Made by a program: the position numbers and the translations under genes. Under the pieces are notes generated by a model, which had not been told where the DNA came from, made no database searches, and was given only the letters and a program-made list of their open reading frames with translations. From UMGS1532 sp045594795 (GTDB lineage: Bacteria > Bacillota > Clostridia > Oscillospirales > Acutalibacteraceae), in NCBI GenBank assembly GCA_045594795.1, contig JAZNZF010000013.1, positions 1-12,245 of the forward strand: 12,245 nucleotides of DNA. The letters run 5' to 3'. Shown here in pieces: positions 1-6,956 of the stretch (position 1 is its first letter; each line of letters opens with the position of its first letter).

Positions 1-91
1 TTATTTTTTTCAAGCCAAAAATACAACCATATTAAAATTTGCGTTTATTTTGCCTTTTTTCGCGTTTTTTTAAAAAGTTTAATAAAAAGTA

Positions 92-120
92 TTGATAAAT
101 TATAAAATATCTGATATTAT
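92..120 (+). promoter_or_regulatory. probable sigma-A promoter of dnaA (extended -10)
   Basis: The sequence shows TTGATA at 92-97, a 17-bp spacer, and TATTAT at 115-120 preceded by TG at 112-113, which makes an extended -10. Transcription would start near 127 and leave a leader of about 60 nt before the dnaA ATG at 187. The rest of 1-186 is AT-rich with long T and A runs. I see no gene in it and no recognisable DnaA box, so autoregulation of dnaA by a nearby box is not supported by what is visible here. Confidence 0.6.
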
Positions 121-186
121 TATATATGTATAGTTATGTAATAGATTATATATATAGATAAATAGTAGAAAGGATTTGCTTTTTTT

Positions 187-1518
187 ATGAATTCATATTC
201 AGACCTTTGGGCTGCTATCAGCGCCCAGCTGCTTGATAATAAATATATCACCGAGCCTGGCTTTAATATGTGGCTTAAGGATTCTTACATAATAGAGCTT
301 AAAGATTCTACACTTTATATTTCGGTTCCTACCGAATGGCACAAAAACGTTATAGAAAACACATTCCACGAAAAAATAAAAGAATGTGTAAGAATCTTAA
401 TGGGTACGCTTGTTAATATTGAGTACGTCGTTAACCAAGACGATACAAGAGGTATTGATTATAACGAGAAAAAAGAACCCGAAATACCCGACTTTTCTAT
501 CGGCAAGGGTTACACCTTCCAAAATTTCGTGCTTGGTAATTCAAACAGATATGCCCACGCAGCCGCTATGGCGGTAGCCGAAAACCCATCTAACGAATAT
601 TACAACCCGTTGCTTATATACGGCACAAGCGGTGTTGGTAAAACCCACTTGATGTTTGCTATTAAAAACCGTATTCGCGAATTATATCCAAGCAAAAAAA
701 TTGAGTACATCTGTTGCGAGGATTTTGTTAACGGCTTTGTTGAGGCTATGCAGTCGGGTACAATTAAGCTTTTCCACACAAAATTCAGGTCTATCGACGT
801 TCTGCTTATAGATGATATTCAGTTTATAGAAAACAAAGAAGCATCACAAGAAGAGCTGTTTAACACAATAAACTCTCTGTCTCTTTACAATAAGCAGGTT
901 GTTATCACTTCGGATAGAGCGCCTAAAGATATTAATGGACTTGATATTCGTTTGCGTTCGCGTTTTGAAAAGGGCGTTATGACCGATATATCTATGCCCG
1001 ACCTTGAAACGAGAATTGGTATTGTAAAGAAAAAGGCATCAAACCTAAGCCTTTCTTTAGATGAGGATATGCTTTACTATATTGCCGACCAAATAAAAGT
1101 TAATATAAGGCAGATTGAGGGTATTATCAATCAGATTTTTGCCTACGTTAATTTACATAAAACTCTGCCATCAATTAGCACGGTACAGGGTTACATACGC
1201 AATATAACCATTGAATCTAAACCCGACCCTATTGATATTGACAGAATAGTGGGTGAGGTAAGCCGAGTTCTAACAATCAGCGAAAGTGATATCCGTTCTA
1301 GAAAAAGGCAGGCTGATATTGCTTTTGCCAGACATATTTGTATGTATATAATTTCAAAGCTTACAAGCATATCGGTAACACAAATTTCAAAAGAATTTAA
1401 AATGGACCACTCATCTGTAGGCCACGCTATAAAAAAAATAGAAAGCCGTATACAAGAAAATATGCACGATAAAAAGATTGTAAACGGAATTATGGACTCT
1501 CTAAAAAAGTTCCAATAA
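187..1518 (+). CDS. dnaA: chromosomal replication initiator protein DnaA
   Basis: DnaA is the AAA+ ATPase that binds DnaA boxes, melts oriC and recruits the helicase loader. Domain I spans about residues 1-85, followed by a very short linker (about 86-105) rather than a long domain II. The AAA+ core has Walker A GTSGVGKT (146-153), Walker B DVLLIDD (204-210), sensor I around 238-246, a likely arginine finger in SRF (R259) and sensor II in NIRQIEG (R308). Domain IV (about 347-443) holds the helix-turn-helix. The start at 187 has AGAAAGG at 167-173, a somewhat long 13-nt spacing. At 443 aa it is a normal, complete length. It is unusual in having EKG where EWG is common after the arginine finger, and KMDHSSV (405-411) where GRDHTTV is usual. 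The identity is secure from the domain order and from dnaN lying downstream. Confidence 0.98.
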   Translation: MNSYSDLWAAISAQLLDNKYITEPGFNMWLKDSYIIELKDSTLYISVPTEWHKNVIENTFHEKIKECVRILMGTLVNIEYVVNQDDTRGIDYNEKKEPEIPDFSIGKGYTFQNFVLGNSNRYAHAAAMAVAENPSNEYYNPLLIYGTSGVGKTHLMFAIKNRIRELYPSKKIEYICCEDFVNGFVEAMQSGTIKLFHTKFRSIDVLLIDDIQFIENKEASQEELFNTINSLSLYNKQVVITSDRAPKDINGLDIRLRSRFEKGVMTDISMPDLETRIGIVKKKASNLSLSLDEDMLYYIADQIKVNIRQIEGIINQIFAYVNLHKTLPSISTVQGYIRNITIESKPDPIDIDRIVGEVSRVLTISESDIRSRKRQADIAFARHICMYIISKLTSISVTQISKEFKMDHSSVGHAIKKIESRIQENMHDKKIVNGIMDSLKKFQ

Positions 1519-1539
1519 ACAAAAAAGTTTTCCTTAAAT

Positions 1540-1548
1540 TTATCCACT
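1540..1548 (+). promoter_or_regulatory. DnaA box, 8/9 match
   Basis: TTATCCACT matches the consensus TTATCCACA at 8 of 9 positions and lies 21 nt after the dnaA stop codon. It is the best plus-strand box in the spacer. It starts a cluster with weaker plus-strand copies at 1557-1565 (AAATCCACA, 7/9), 1572-1580 (TTTTCCACC, 7/9) and 1610-1618 (TTATTCACT, 7/9). Confidence 0.7.
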
Positions 1549-1583
1549 TTTCAACCAAATCCACAACCCACTTTTCCACCTTA

Positions 1584-1592
1584 TGTGGATAG
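1584..1592 (-). promoter_or_regulatory. DnaA box, 8/9 match, inverted
   Basis: TGTGGATAG on the plus strand reads CTATCCACA on the minus strand, one mismatch from TTATCCACA. It faces the plus-strand boxes at 1540-1580, an arrangement common at origins. With the 1540 site it is one of the two strongest boxes seen; no perfect 9-mer occurs in the spacer. Confidence 0.7.
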
Positions 1593-1696
1593 ATTAAAGG
1601 TTATCAAATTTATTCACTTTTTATAAAAAAACTTTCCACTATAAAAAAGTGACCAAAAATAGCTTAATATCAACAAAAATCGAGGTTTTCCAAATT

Positions 1697-1726
1697 TTGC
1701 AACCCCTATAATATTAATACTATATA
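1697..1726 (+). promoter_or_regulatory. possible dnaN promoter
   Basis: A perfect TATAAT occurs at 1707-1712 but has no good -35 at 16-18 bp upstream. Alternatively, TTGCAA at 1697-1702 could be a -35 for the TATATA at 1721-1726 with an 18-bp spacer. The region is so AT-rich that chance matches are likely. A promoter somewhere here is expected, because dnaN begins about 90 nt downstream and the origin separates it from dnaA. Confidence 0.35.
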
Positions 1727-1802
1727 TATTGATATATAAAGGCAAAACAATTTTTGGTTTTAAAAATTTTAAAAACTTACTTTTAACAAAAGGAGTAATA
1801 TT

Positions 1803-2906
1803 ATGAAGTTCGTTGTAGATAAGCACAGTATATCCGATGCAGTATCAAAATTATCACGCGCGGTAGCACTAAAATCATCTGTGCCCGTATTAGAGGGAAT
1901 TCTCTTTTCAGCCGAAGAGGGTATTCTTACAATGGCAGCTTATAATTTTGAAATAGGTATAAAAAAAGAAATTCCTATTAAATGCTTTGAAGCAGGGGAT
2001 ATCGTTTTACCAGCAAAGCTTTTACTTGATATTATCAGAAAAATGCCAAGCGATGAAATTATGATAGAGGTTGACGCACGCCTTGTGTGCCATATTTCTT
2101 GCGGCGCATCGCATTTTGATATTGTTGGTATTGATGCTTCTGATTTTCCCGAAATACCTTCGGCTGCAGGCGGTAACGAACTAAGTATGCCCGGCTCAAT
2201 GCTAAAGGCAATGGTAAGACAAACTGTTTTTGCGGTTGTAGAAGAAAGCTCTATGCCTATGTATACGGGTATTTATTTTGAGGTTGAGCACGATTATATA
2301 AAACTTGTTGCTTTAGACGGACTTAGAATTGCTATCAGAAAAGAAACTGCTAAAAACGAAACTCCTTTAAATTTTGTTATAACAGGTAAATCTATTTCAG
2401 AAGTTTTCCGTATGATTGAAGACGAAAATGAAAATATCAGAATGTGCGTCGCTAAAAACCACATAAGCTTTGATATTAACGGTTATCACTTAGTTTCAAG
2501 GTTAATTGAGGGAACATATTTAGATTATAATTCGGTAATAAAGAACGAACATTCAACTTCGCTAAAGCTTAATACATCCGAGGTTATTGATGCTATCGAG
2601 CGTATTTCTTTAATTATCAATAATCCAAACAATACACCGGTTAGATGTAATATTACCGAAGAAGAAATCAAGTTTACCTGCGCTACTACTGTTGGTAGGG
2701 CAAGTGATAGCTGTCCTATTGAAAAAGAGGGAAGCAATTTAGAGTTCGGCTTTAATGCAAGATTTATGTTAGAGGCGTTACGCGCAGCAGAAACCGATGA
2801 GGTTGTAGTTACACTTAACGGCGAAATTGCGCCTATTCAGATAAGGGCAACCGAGGGCGACGATTTTCTGTACGTTGTTATGCCAATGAGGATTAGAAAT
2901 GACTAA
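1803..2906 (+). CDS. dnaN: DNA polymerase III beta sliding clamp
   Basis: DnaN forms the ring-shaped dimer that tethers DNA polymerase III to the template and serves as a docking site for repair proteins. The 367-aa product has the usual length for three repeated clamp domains of about 120 residues. It begins MKFVVDKHSI and ends with YVVMPMRI, the typical C-terminal clamp motif that carries part of the partner-binding pocket. AAAGGAG at 1789-1795 is well placed for the ATG at 1803. The gene's last 8 nt overlap yaaA (ATGACTAA), so the two are probably translationally coupled. Nothing appears truncated or altered. Confidence 0.97.
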   Translation: MKFVVDKHSISDAVSKLSRAVALKSSVPVLEGILFSAEEGILTMAAYNFEIGIKKEIPIKCFEAGDIVLPAKLLLDIIRKMPSDEIMIEVDARLVCHISCGASHFDIVGIDASDFPEIPSAAGGNELSMPGSMLKAMVRQTVFAVVEESSMPMYTGIYFEVEHDYIKLVALDGLRIAIRKETAKNETPLNFVITGKSISEVFRMIEDENENIRMCVAKNHISFDINGYHLVSRLIEGTYLDYNSVIKNEHSTSLKLNTSEVIDAIERISLIINNPNNTPVRCNITEEEIKFTCATTVGRASDSCPIEKEGSNLEFGFNARFMLEALRAAETDEVVVTLNGEIAPIQIRATEGDDFLYVVMPMRIRND

Positions 2907-3105
2907 CGTTAAAATTACCACCGAGTATATAAGGCTCGACGATTTACTTAAATTAACAGGAGAAGCTTCAACGGGTGGCCACGCAAAGTTTTTAATAAAA
3001 GGCGGCGAGGTTAAGGTGAACGGTGAGGTTTGCTTAATGCGCGGCAAAAAATTACGCGCTGGGGATACGGTGGAATATAATAATTTAACTTTCAGGGTTG
3101 AGTAA
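2899..3105 (+). CDS. yaaA: S4-domain RNA-binding protein, YaaA/YlmH-type small protein
   Basis: This 68-aa protein consists almost entirely of one S4 RNA-binding fold. The pattern RLDDLLKLTGEASTGGHAK followed by IKGGEVKVNGEV and a final LRAGDTVEY strand is typical of the small YaaA/YbcJ family. The protein conventionally sits between dnaN and recF in Bacillota. Its precise function is not established; a link to ribosome assembly or RNA binding is inferred from the fold. The start overlaps the dnaN stop by 8 nt, and the stop codon (3103-3105) directly abuts the recF ATG at 3106, so its translation is coupled on both sides. The length is normal for the family. Confidence 0.9.
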   Translation: MTNVKITTEYIRLDDLLKLTGEASTGGHAKFLIKGGEVKVNGEVCLMRGKKLRAGDTVEYNNLTFRVE

Positions 3106-4194
3106 ATGTATATAAAAAGTTACGAATTTAAAAATTATCGCAACTTAAAGGATAAAAAGATTACCCCTTCTAAAGAAATTAATATAATCTGTGGCGAAAA
3201 TGCTCAGGGCAAAACCAACTTAATTGAGGGTATGCATCTATTTTCGGGGCAAAAAAGCTTTCGCGGTGCTAAGGATAGCGAGCTTGTTGGATTTAATAAG
3301 GATAAAGCAAAACTAAAAATTTCGTTTTATTCGCACGAAAGAGAACAAGAGGCGGAAATAGAAATAGAACAGCACCGAAAATTAAGTCTTAACGGAATTA
3401 ATCTAAAAAGCACAACCGAGATAGCCGAGCAATGCCATTTGATAATTTTTTCGCCCGACTTGATGTCGGTAATTAAAGAAGGACCCGAGCTAAGACGTAG
3501 GTTTTTAAATAACGGAATAAGTGCTATGTATCCGCTTTATAGCGAAAACCTTAAAAAATATAATAGAATATTAGCGCAACGGAATAATCTTTTAAAACAA
3601 ATTAAAAAAACTCCACAATATAAAGAATTATTAGAAGAATATGATATTGCCTTAGCAAAGTTCGGCGCACACATAGTAACAACACGCCGCAGGTATATTA
3701 GCCGCTTAATGCAGTATTTGCCAAAAATATTTAGCGAGTTTACGCAAAGTAGAGAGAATATTGATATCGACTATATATGTCAGGATTATAACGGTAGCGA
3801 AGAGGATTTAAAACAAAAGCTATTAAAAAACCGCGAAACAGATATTATGTTTGGCTCTACCGGAATTGGTCCGCACCGCGACGATATAGAGTTTTTGATT
3901 AATGGAATAAGCGCTAAAAACTTTGGGTCGCAAGGTCAACAACGCAGTGTAATAATTGCGGTAAAGTTAGCCGAAGCCGAAATGCTAAAGGAAATTTGCG
4001 GCGAGCAGCCAATAGCTCTTTTAGACGATGTTATGAGTGAGCTTGACGAAAAGCGGCAGGATTACATTTTAAACCACATAAAAAACTGGCAGGTGTTTAT
4101 AACCTGTTGCGACCCTGCAACTATAGGACGTCTTGAAAAAGGCAAGGTTTTTTATGTAAACGACGGAAAGGTAACCCAGAAAGGTAAGCGGTAA
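3106..4194 (+). CDS. recF: DNA replication and repair protein RecF
   Basis: RecF is an SMC-like ATPase that, with RecO and RecR, helps load RecA at single-strand gaps and stalled forks. Walker A is GENAQGKT (30-37). The ABC-type signature is SQGQQRS (275-281), and Walker B with the D-loop is ALLDDVMSELD (304-314), where the second acidic residue of the ALLDD motif would be the catalytic one. The middle has the charged, helical arm expected of the family. The 362-aa length is normal. Translation starts immediately after the yaaA stop with no spacer, and remB starts 1 nt after the recF stop. Leucine is often TTA and the gene is AT-richer than gyrA, as expected for a weakly expressed gene. Confidence 0.97.
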   Translation: MYIKSYEFKNYRNLKDKKITPSKEINIICGENAQGKTNLIEGMHLFSGQKSFRGAKDSELVGFNKDKAKLKISFYSHEREQEAEIEIEQHRKLSLNGINLKSTTEIAEQCHLIIFSPDLMSVIKEGPELRRRFLNNGISAMYPLYSENLKKYNRILAQRNNLLKQIKKTPQYKELLEEYDIALAKFGAHIVTTRRRYISRLMQYLPKIFSEFTQSRENIDIDYICQDYNGSEEDLKQKLLKNRETDIMFGSTGIGPHRDDIEFLINGISAKNFGSQGQQRSVIIAVKLAEAEMLKEICGEQPIALLDDVMSELDEKRQDYILNHIKNWQVFITCCDPATIGRLEKGKVFYVNDGKVTQKGKR

Positions 4195-4195
4195 A

Positions 4196-4465
4196 ATGTA
4201 TCTACATTTAGGTGGTAATACACTTATTAGAAGTGATGATATAGTAGGTATTTTTGATATTGATAAGGTAACCGTTAAAAAAGACTCGCGTGAGTTTTTA
4301 AGCACCGCACAAAAACGTAACCAAGTAATAAACGTTACCTACGAGCTACCCCGTTCGTTTGTGGTAAGCAGTAACAAGCAAAAGCAAAATAAGGTATATA
4401 TATCCCAGTTATCCCCATCAACCCTTAAAAAAAGGGCAATGGATTATAAAAATATTAACGAATAA
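4196..4465 (+). CDS. remB: RemB-like extracellular matrix regulatory protein (DUF370)
   Basis: This 89-aa protein matches the RemB/YaaB family found between recF and gyrB in Bacillota. It begins MYLHLGGNTLIRSDDIVGIF and has the conserved C-terminal segment YISQLSPSTLKKRA. In Bacillus subtilis, RemA and RemB promote matrix-gene expression. RemA is a DNA-binding ring-forming protein; the molecular role of RemB is less clear, and no matrix role is implied for this organism. The gene starts 1 nt after recF with no separate Shine-Dalgarno visible beyond the purine-rich end of recF, so it is likely coupled to it. A 31-nt gap leads to gyrB. Confidence 0.85.
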   Translation: MYLHLGGNTLIRSDDIVGIFDIDKVTVKKDSREFLSTAQKRNQVINVTYELPRSFVVSSNKQKQNKVYISQLSPSTLKKRAMDYKNINE

Positions 4466-4496
4466 AACCGAAAAAGAAAAAATCGGAGGAAATGTA

Positions 4497-6437
4497 ATGA
4501 GCAACATCAACGAGCAAGTAATGGAATCTTACGACGAAAATTCCATACAGGTTTTAGAAGGACTTGAAGCCGTAAGAAAAAGACCCGGTATGTATATCGG
4601 CTCTACGGGTGAACGCGGTCTGCACCACTTGGTTTACGAGATAGTGGATAACTCTATTGACGAAACCTTGGCAGGCTATTGCGATAAAATTTTAGTAGAG
4701 TTATTAGATGATGGTATCATAAGGGTAACCGATAACGGCCGTGGTATTCCCGTAGGTATTCACCCACAAAAAGGCATACCAACCGTAACCGTTGTATTTA
4801 CAATTCTGCACGCAGGCGGTAAATTTGGCGGTAGCGGCTATAAAGTATCGGGCGGTCTGCACGGTGTTGGTGCTTCGGTTGTTAATGCTCTTTCCTCTTG
4901 GCTTGAGGTTGAGGTAAGGGACGGTAGTCACATTCACCGTCAGCGCTACGAAAAGGGTAACGCTGTAACCAAATTAGAGGTTATAGGTGATACTACCGAA
5001 TCGGGAACCACCGTTACCTTCAAGCCCGACCCCGAAATATTTACAGATACCACTACTTACGATTACGATACACTCTTACAGCGTCTTCGCGAGCAGGCAT
5101 TCTTGAATGCAGGTATCAGGGTTGTACTAAAAGACTGCCGTACCGACGTTCCTAATCCAAAAGAAGACGACCTACATTTTGAGGGCGGTATTAAAAGCTA
5201 CGTTGAATATCTTTTAGAGCAAAAGAAAAAAGATAAAATCAATTCCGACGTTATTTATCTTAATACAAGCAACGCAGATTCTTCGGCAGAAATTGCATTC
5301 CTTTGGTCAACAGGTTACCAAAGAGACGGTGTAATTTCGTTTGCTAATACTCTACATACAATAGATGGCGGTACACACGAAAGCGCATTCCGTAATTCGC
5401 TTGTTCGCGCAATCAATAAGTACGGCTTAAAGTTCAAGTTCTTAAAAGAGAGCGACGCAAAGCTTAAGGCAGATGATATTATAGAGGGCTTAATAGCGGT
5501 TGTTTCGGTAAAGCTTACCGATGCGCAGTTCGAAAGCCAGACAAAAGCAAAGCTTGGTAACACCTCTATTGGAACACTTGTAAACGGTATGGTTGCCGAA
5601 CAGTTGGCTCAGTATTTAGAGGACAACCCACAAGAAGCAAAAATTATTATGGATAAGTGTATCGCTGCTGCAGGTGCCCGTGAGGCAGCACAGCGTGCAC
5701 GCGACCTTGAACGTAAAAAGTCGGGTGTTTCGGGCCGACAGCGTATGCCCGAAAAGTTAGCCGACTGTATTTCCAAAAACCCAGAAGAAACCGAACTGTT
5801 TATAGTTGAGGGAGATTCTGCGGGCGGTTCTGCTATTAAAGGCAGAGATACAAATACTCAGGCTATTTTAGCCCTCTGGGGTAAAATGCTTAACGTTGAA
5901 AAGGTTAGGGTAGACAAGGTTTACGGAAACGATAAACTTTCACCCGTTATCATTTCGCTTGGCACTGGCATTGCAGAAAACTTTGATATAAGCAAACTTC
6001 GTTACGGTAAGGTTATAATTATGGCCGATGCCGACGTCGACGGTGCGCATATTTCCACCCTTTTGATGACCTTCTTTTACCGCTTTATGCCCGAGATTAT
6101 AACCGAGGGTCACCTATATATCGCACAGCCACCACTCTTTAAGGTAAGTCGCGGTAAACAACACTTTTACGCTTATTCCGACCCAGAAAGAGATAAGTAT
6201 ATAGAACAGCTTGGCGGTAAGGCAAACGTTCAGCGTTATAAAGGTCTTGGTGAAATGGACGCCGAACAGCTTTGGGAAACCACTATGGACCCCGAAAACC
6301 GTTCAATGCTTAAGGTTACTATAGAAGACGCAGCCGAGGCAGACGCCGCAATCTCAATGCTTATGGGTGATGAGGTAGAGCCACGCCGCGAGTTTATAGA
6401 GGAAAATGCACAGTACGTGCAAAACCTTGATATTTAA
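4497..6437 (+). CDS. gyrB: DNA gyrase subunit B
   Basis: GyrB supplies the ATPase and part of the DNA-cleavage centre of gyrase (A2B2), which introduces negative supercoils. The GHKL ATPase domain has the E48/N52 helix in EIVDNSIDE, the DNGRG motif (79-83) and the lid and glycine-rich GGLHGVGAS (119-127). A transducer domain follows. The TOPRIM domain has EGDSA starting at E438 and the metal-binding DADVD (D511, D513, D515). The C-terminal tail contains QRYKGLGEMDAEQLW. The 646-aa length is typical of the short Gram-positive GyrB and lacks the large insert of proteobacterial enzymes. GGAGGAAA at about 4485-4492 gives a good ribosome binding site for the ATG at 4497. The gene neighbourhood (recF-remB before, gyrA after) supports gyrB over parE. 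Confidence 0.97.
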   Translation: MSNINEQVMESYDENSIQVLEGLEAVRKRPGMYIGSTGERGLHHLVYEIVDNSIDETLAGYCDKILVELLDDGIIRVTDNGRGIPVGIHPQKGIPTVTVVFTILHAGGKFGGSGYKVSGGLHGVGASVVNALSSWLEVEVRDGSHIHRQRYEKGNAVTKLEVIGDTTESGTTVTFKPDPEIFTDTTTYDYDTLLQRLREQAFLNAGIRVVLKDCRTDVPNPKEDDLHFEGGIKSYVEYLLEQKKKDKINSDVIYLNTSNADSSAEIAFLWSTGYQRDGVISFANTLHTIDGGTHESAFRNSLVRAINKYGLKFKFLKESDAKLKADDIIEGLIAVVSVKLTDAQFESQTKAKLGNTSIGTLVNGMVAEQLAQYLEDNPQEAKIIMDKCIAAAGAREAAQRARDLERKKSGVSGRQRMPEKLADCISKNPEETELFIVEGDSAGGSAIKGRDTNTQAILALWGKMLNVEKVRVDKVYGNDKLSPVIISLGTGIAENFDISKLRYGKVIIMADADVDGAHISTLLMTFFYRFMPEIITEGHLYIAQPPLFKVSRGKQHFYAYSDPERDKYIEQLGGKANVQRYKGLGEMDAEQLWETTMDPENRSMLKVTIEDAAEADAAISMLMGDEVEPRREFIEENAQYVQNLDI

Positions 6438-6448
6438 GGTGTAGAAAA

Positions 6449-6955
6449 ATGGAAAGTGTAAAATTTTCTTATTCCCTTAACGAAGGTGTAATAGATAGCG
6501 GCATTAAGTTATCGGGTTTGTTCGCGCCCGCCAGAAGCCGTCAGATAACCTTAACGGCGCTAATGGCTTTGGTTATTGCAAACGCAATTTACGGTACATT
6601 TAGTTTAAAAGAGCTTACCTTACGCAACGGCTTTTATCTTGTAGCTGCGTCTGTAATAATACTACTGCTTTGGTTAGAGCCGATACTTAGAATTAAAAAC
6701 CACAAAAAAGGTTTCTTAAATAAGGTGGTAGAAATAGAGCTAACTTCTGGTAAAATTTCTGCTACCGTCGGCGAAGAAAAGCTAAACATAATCGGCGACG
6801 GCCTAAAAGGATACCGCGAAGAAGACGAGTTTTTTATCATTTACTTCGCTGCCGAGTATTTACTTTTACCCAAAGCCGATAAAACCGACGAGGAATTAAC
6901 AGCAACACGCAAGTTGTTAGAAGAATTCCACTCTATAGAAAAGGAAGAATCGTAA
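6449..6955 (+). CDS. two-helix membrane protein with YcxB-like C-terminal domain
   Basis: This 168-aa protein lies between gyrB and gyrA. It has a short polar N-terminus, a first hydrophobic segment at about 33-52, a second at about 60-82, and then a cytosolic domain of about 85 residues. That domain shows beta strands (VVEIELTSGKISATVG), the strand pair EFFIIYFAAEYLLLPK and a final helix (TDEELTATRKLLEEF). This architecture resembles the YcxB-like family, which has a PH-like fold and unknown function; the assignment comes from pattern recognition, not a search. AAGG at about 6435 serves as a weak ribosome binding site 11 nt after the gyrB stop. The stop codon is 1 nt before the gyrA ATG, so gyrA translation probably depends on it. 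No catalytic motif is visible. Confidence 0.75.
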   Translation: MESVKFSYSLNEGVIDSGIKLSGLFAPARSRQITLTALMALVIANAIYGTFSLKELTLRNGFYLVAASVIILLLWLEPILRIKNHKKGFLNKVVEIELTSGKISATVGEEKLNIIGDGLKGYREEDEFFIIYFAAEYLLLPKADKTDEELTATRKLLEEFHSIEKEES

Positions 6956-6956
6956 T

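Larger units (their letters stand above)
1519..1802. other. oriC: probable replication origin (oriC), dnaA-dnaN spacer
   Basis: This 284-bp non-coding spacer lies between dnaA and dnaN, the usual origin position in Bacillota. Its left half (1540-1640) has repeated near-matches to the DnaA box TTATCCACA on both strands. Its right half (about 1640-1790) is extremely AT-rich with runs of TA and poly-A/T, as expected of a DNA unwinding element. I did not recognise a clear DnaA-trio array. The AT-rich upstream segment 1-186 could form the second half of a bipartite origin, but it shows no boxes. Origin status is inferred from context and motif clustering. Confidence 0.85.

Noticed and set aside
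1..186. Second oriC sub-region or the 5' end of a divergent rpmH gene upstream of dnaA
   Set aside because: No DnaA box and no ribosomal protein L34 coding sequence is visible on either strand; only AT-rich sequence and the dnaA promoter can be supported.
1191..1547. Minus-strand 118-codon open frame over the dnaA 3' end
   Set aside because: It lies antisense to the conserved DnaA domain IV and has no recognisable motif; it is a chance frame in AT-rich DNA.
1614..1826. Minus-strand 70-codon open frame across the dnaA-dnaN spacer
   Set aside because: It covers the origin and the dnaN start, encodes low-complexity Lys/Ile/Phe sequence, and has no supporting motif.
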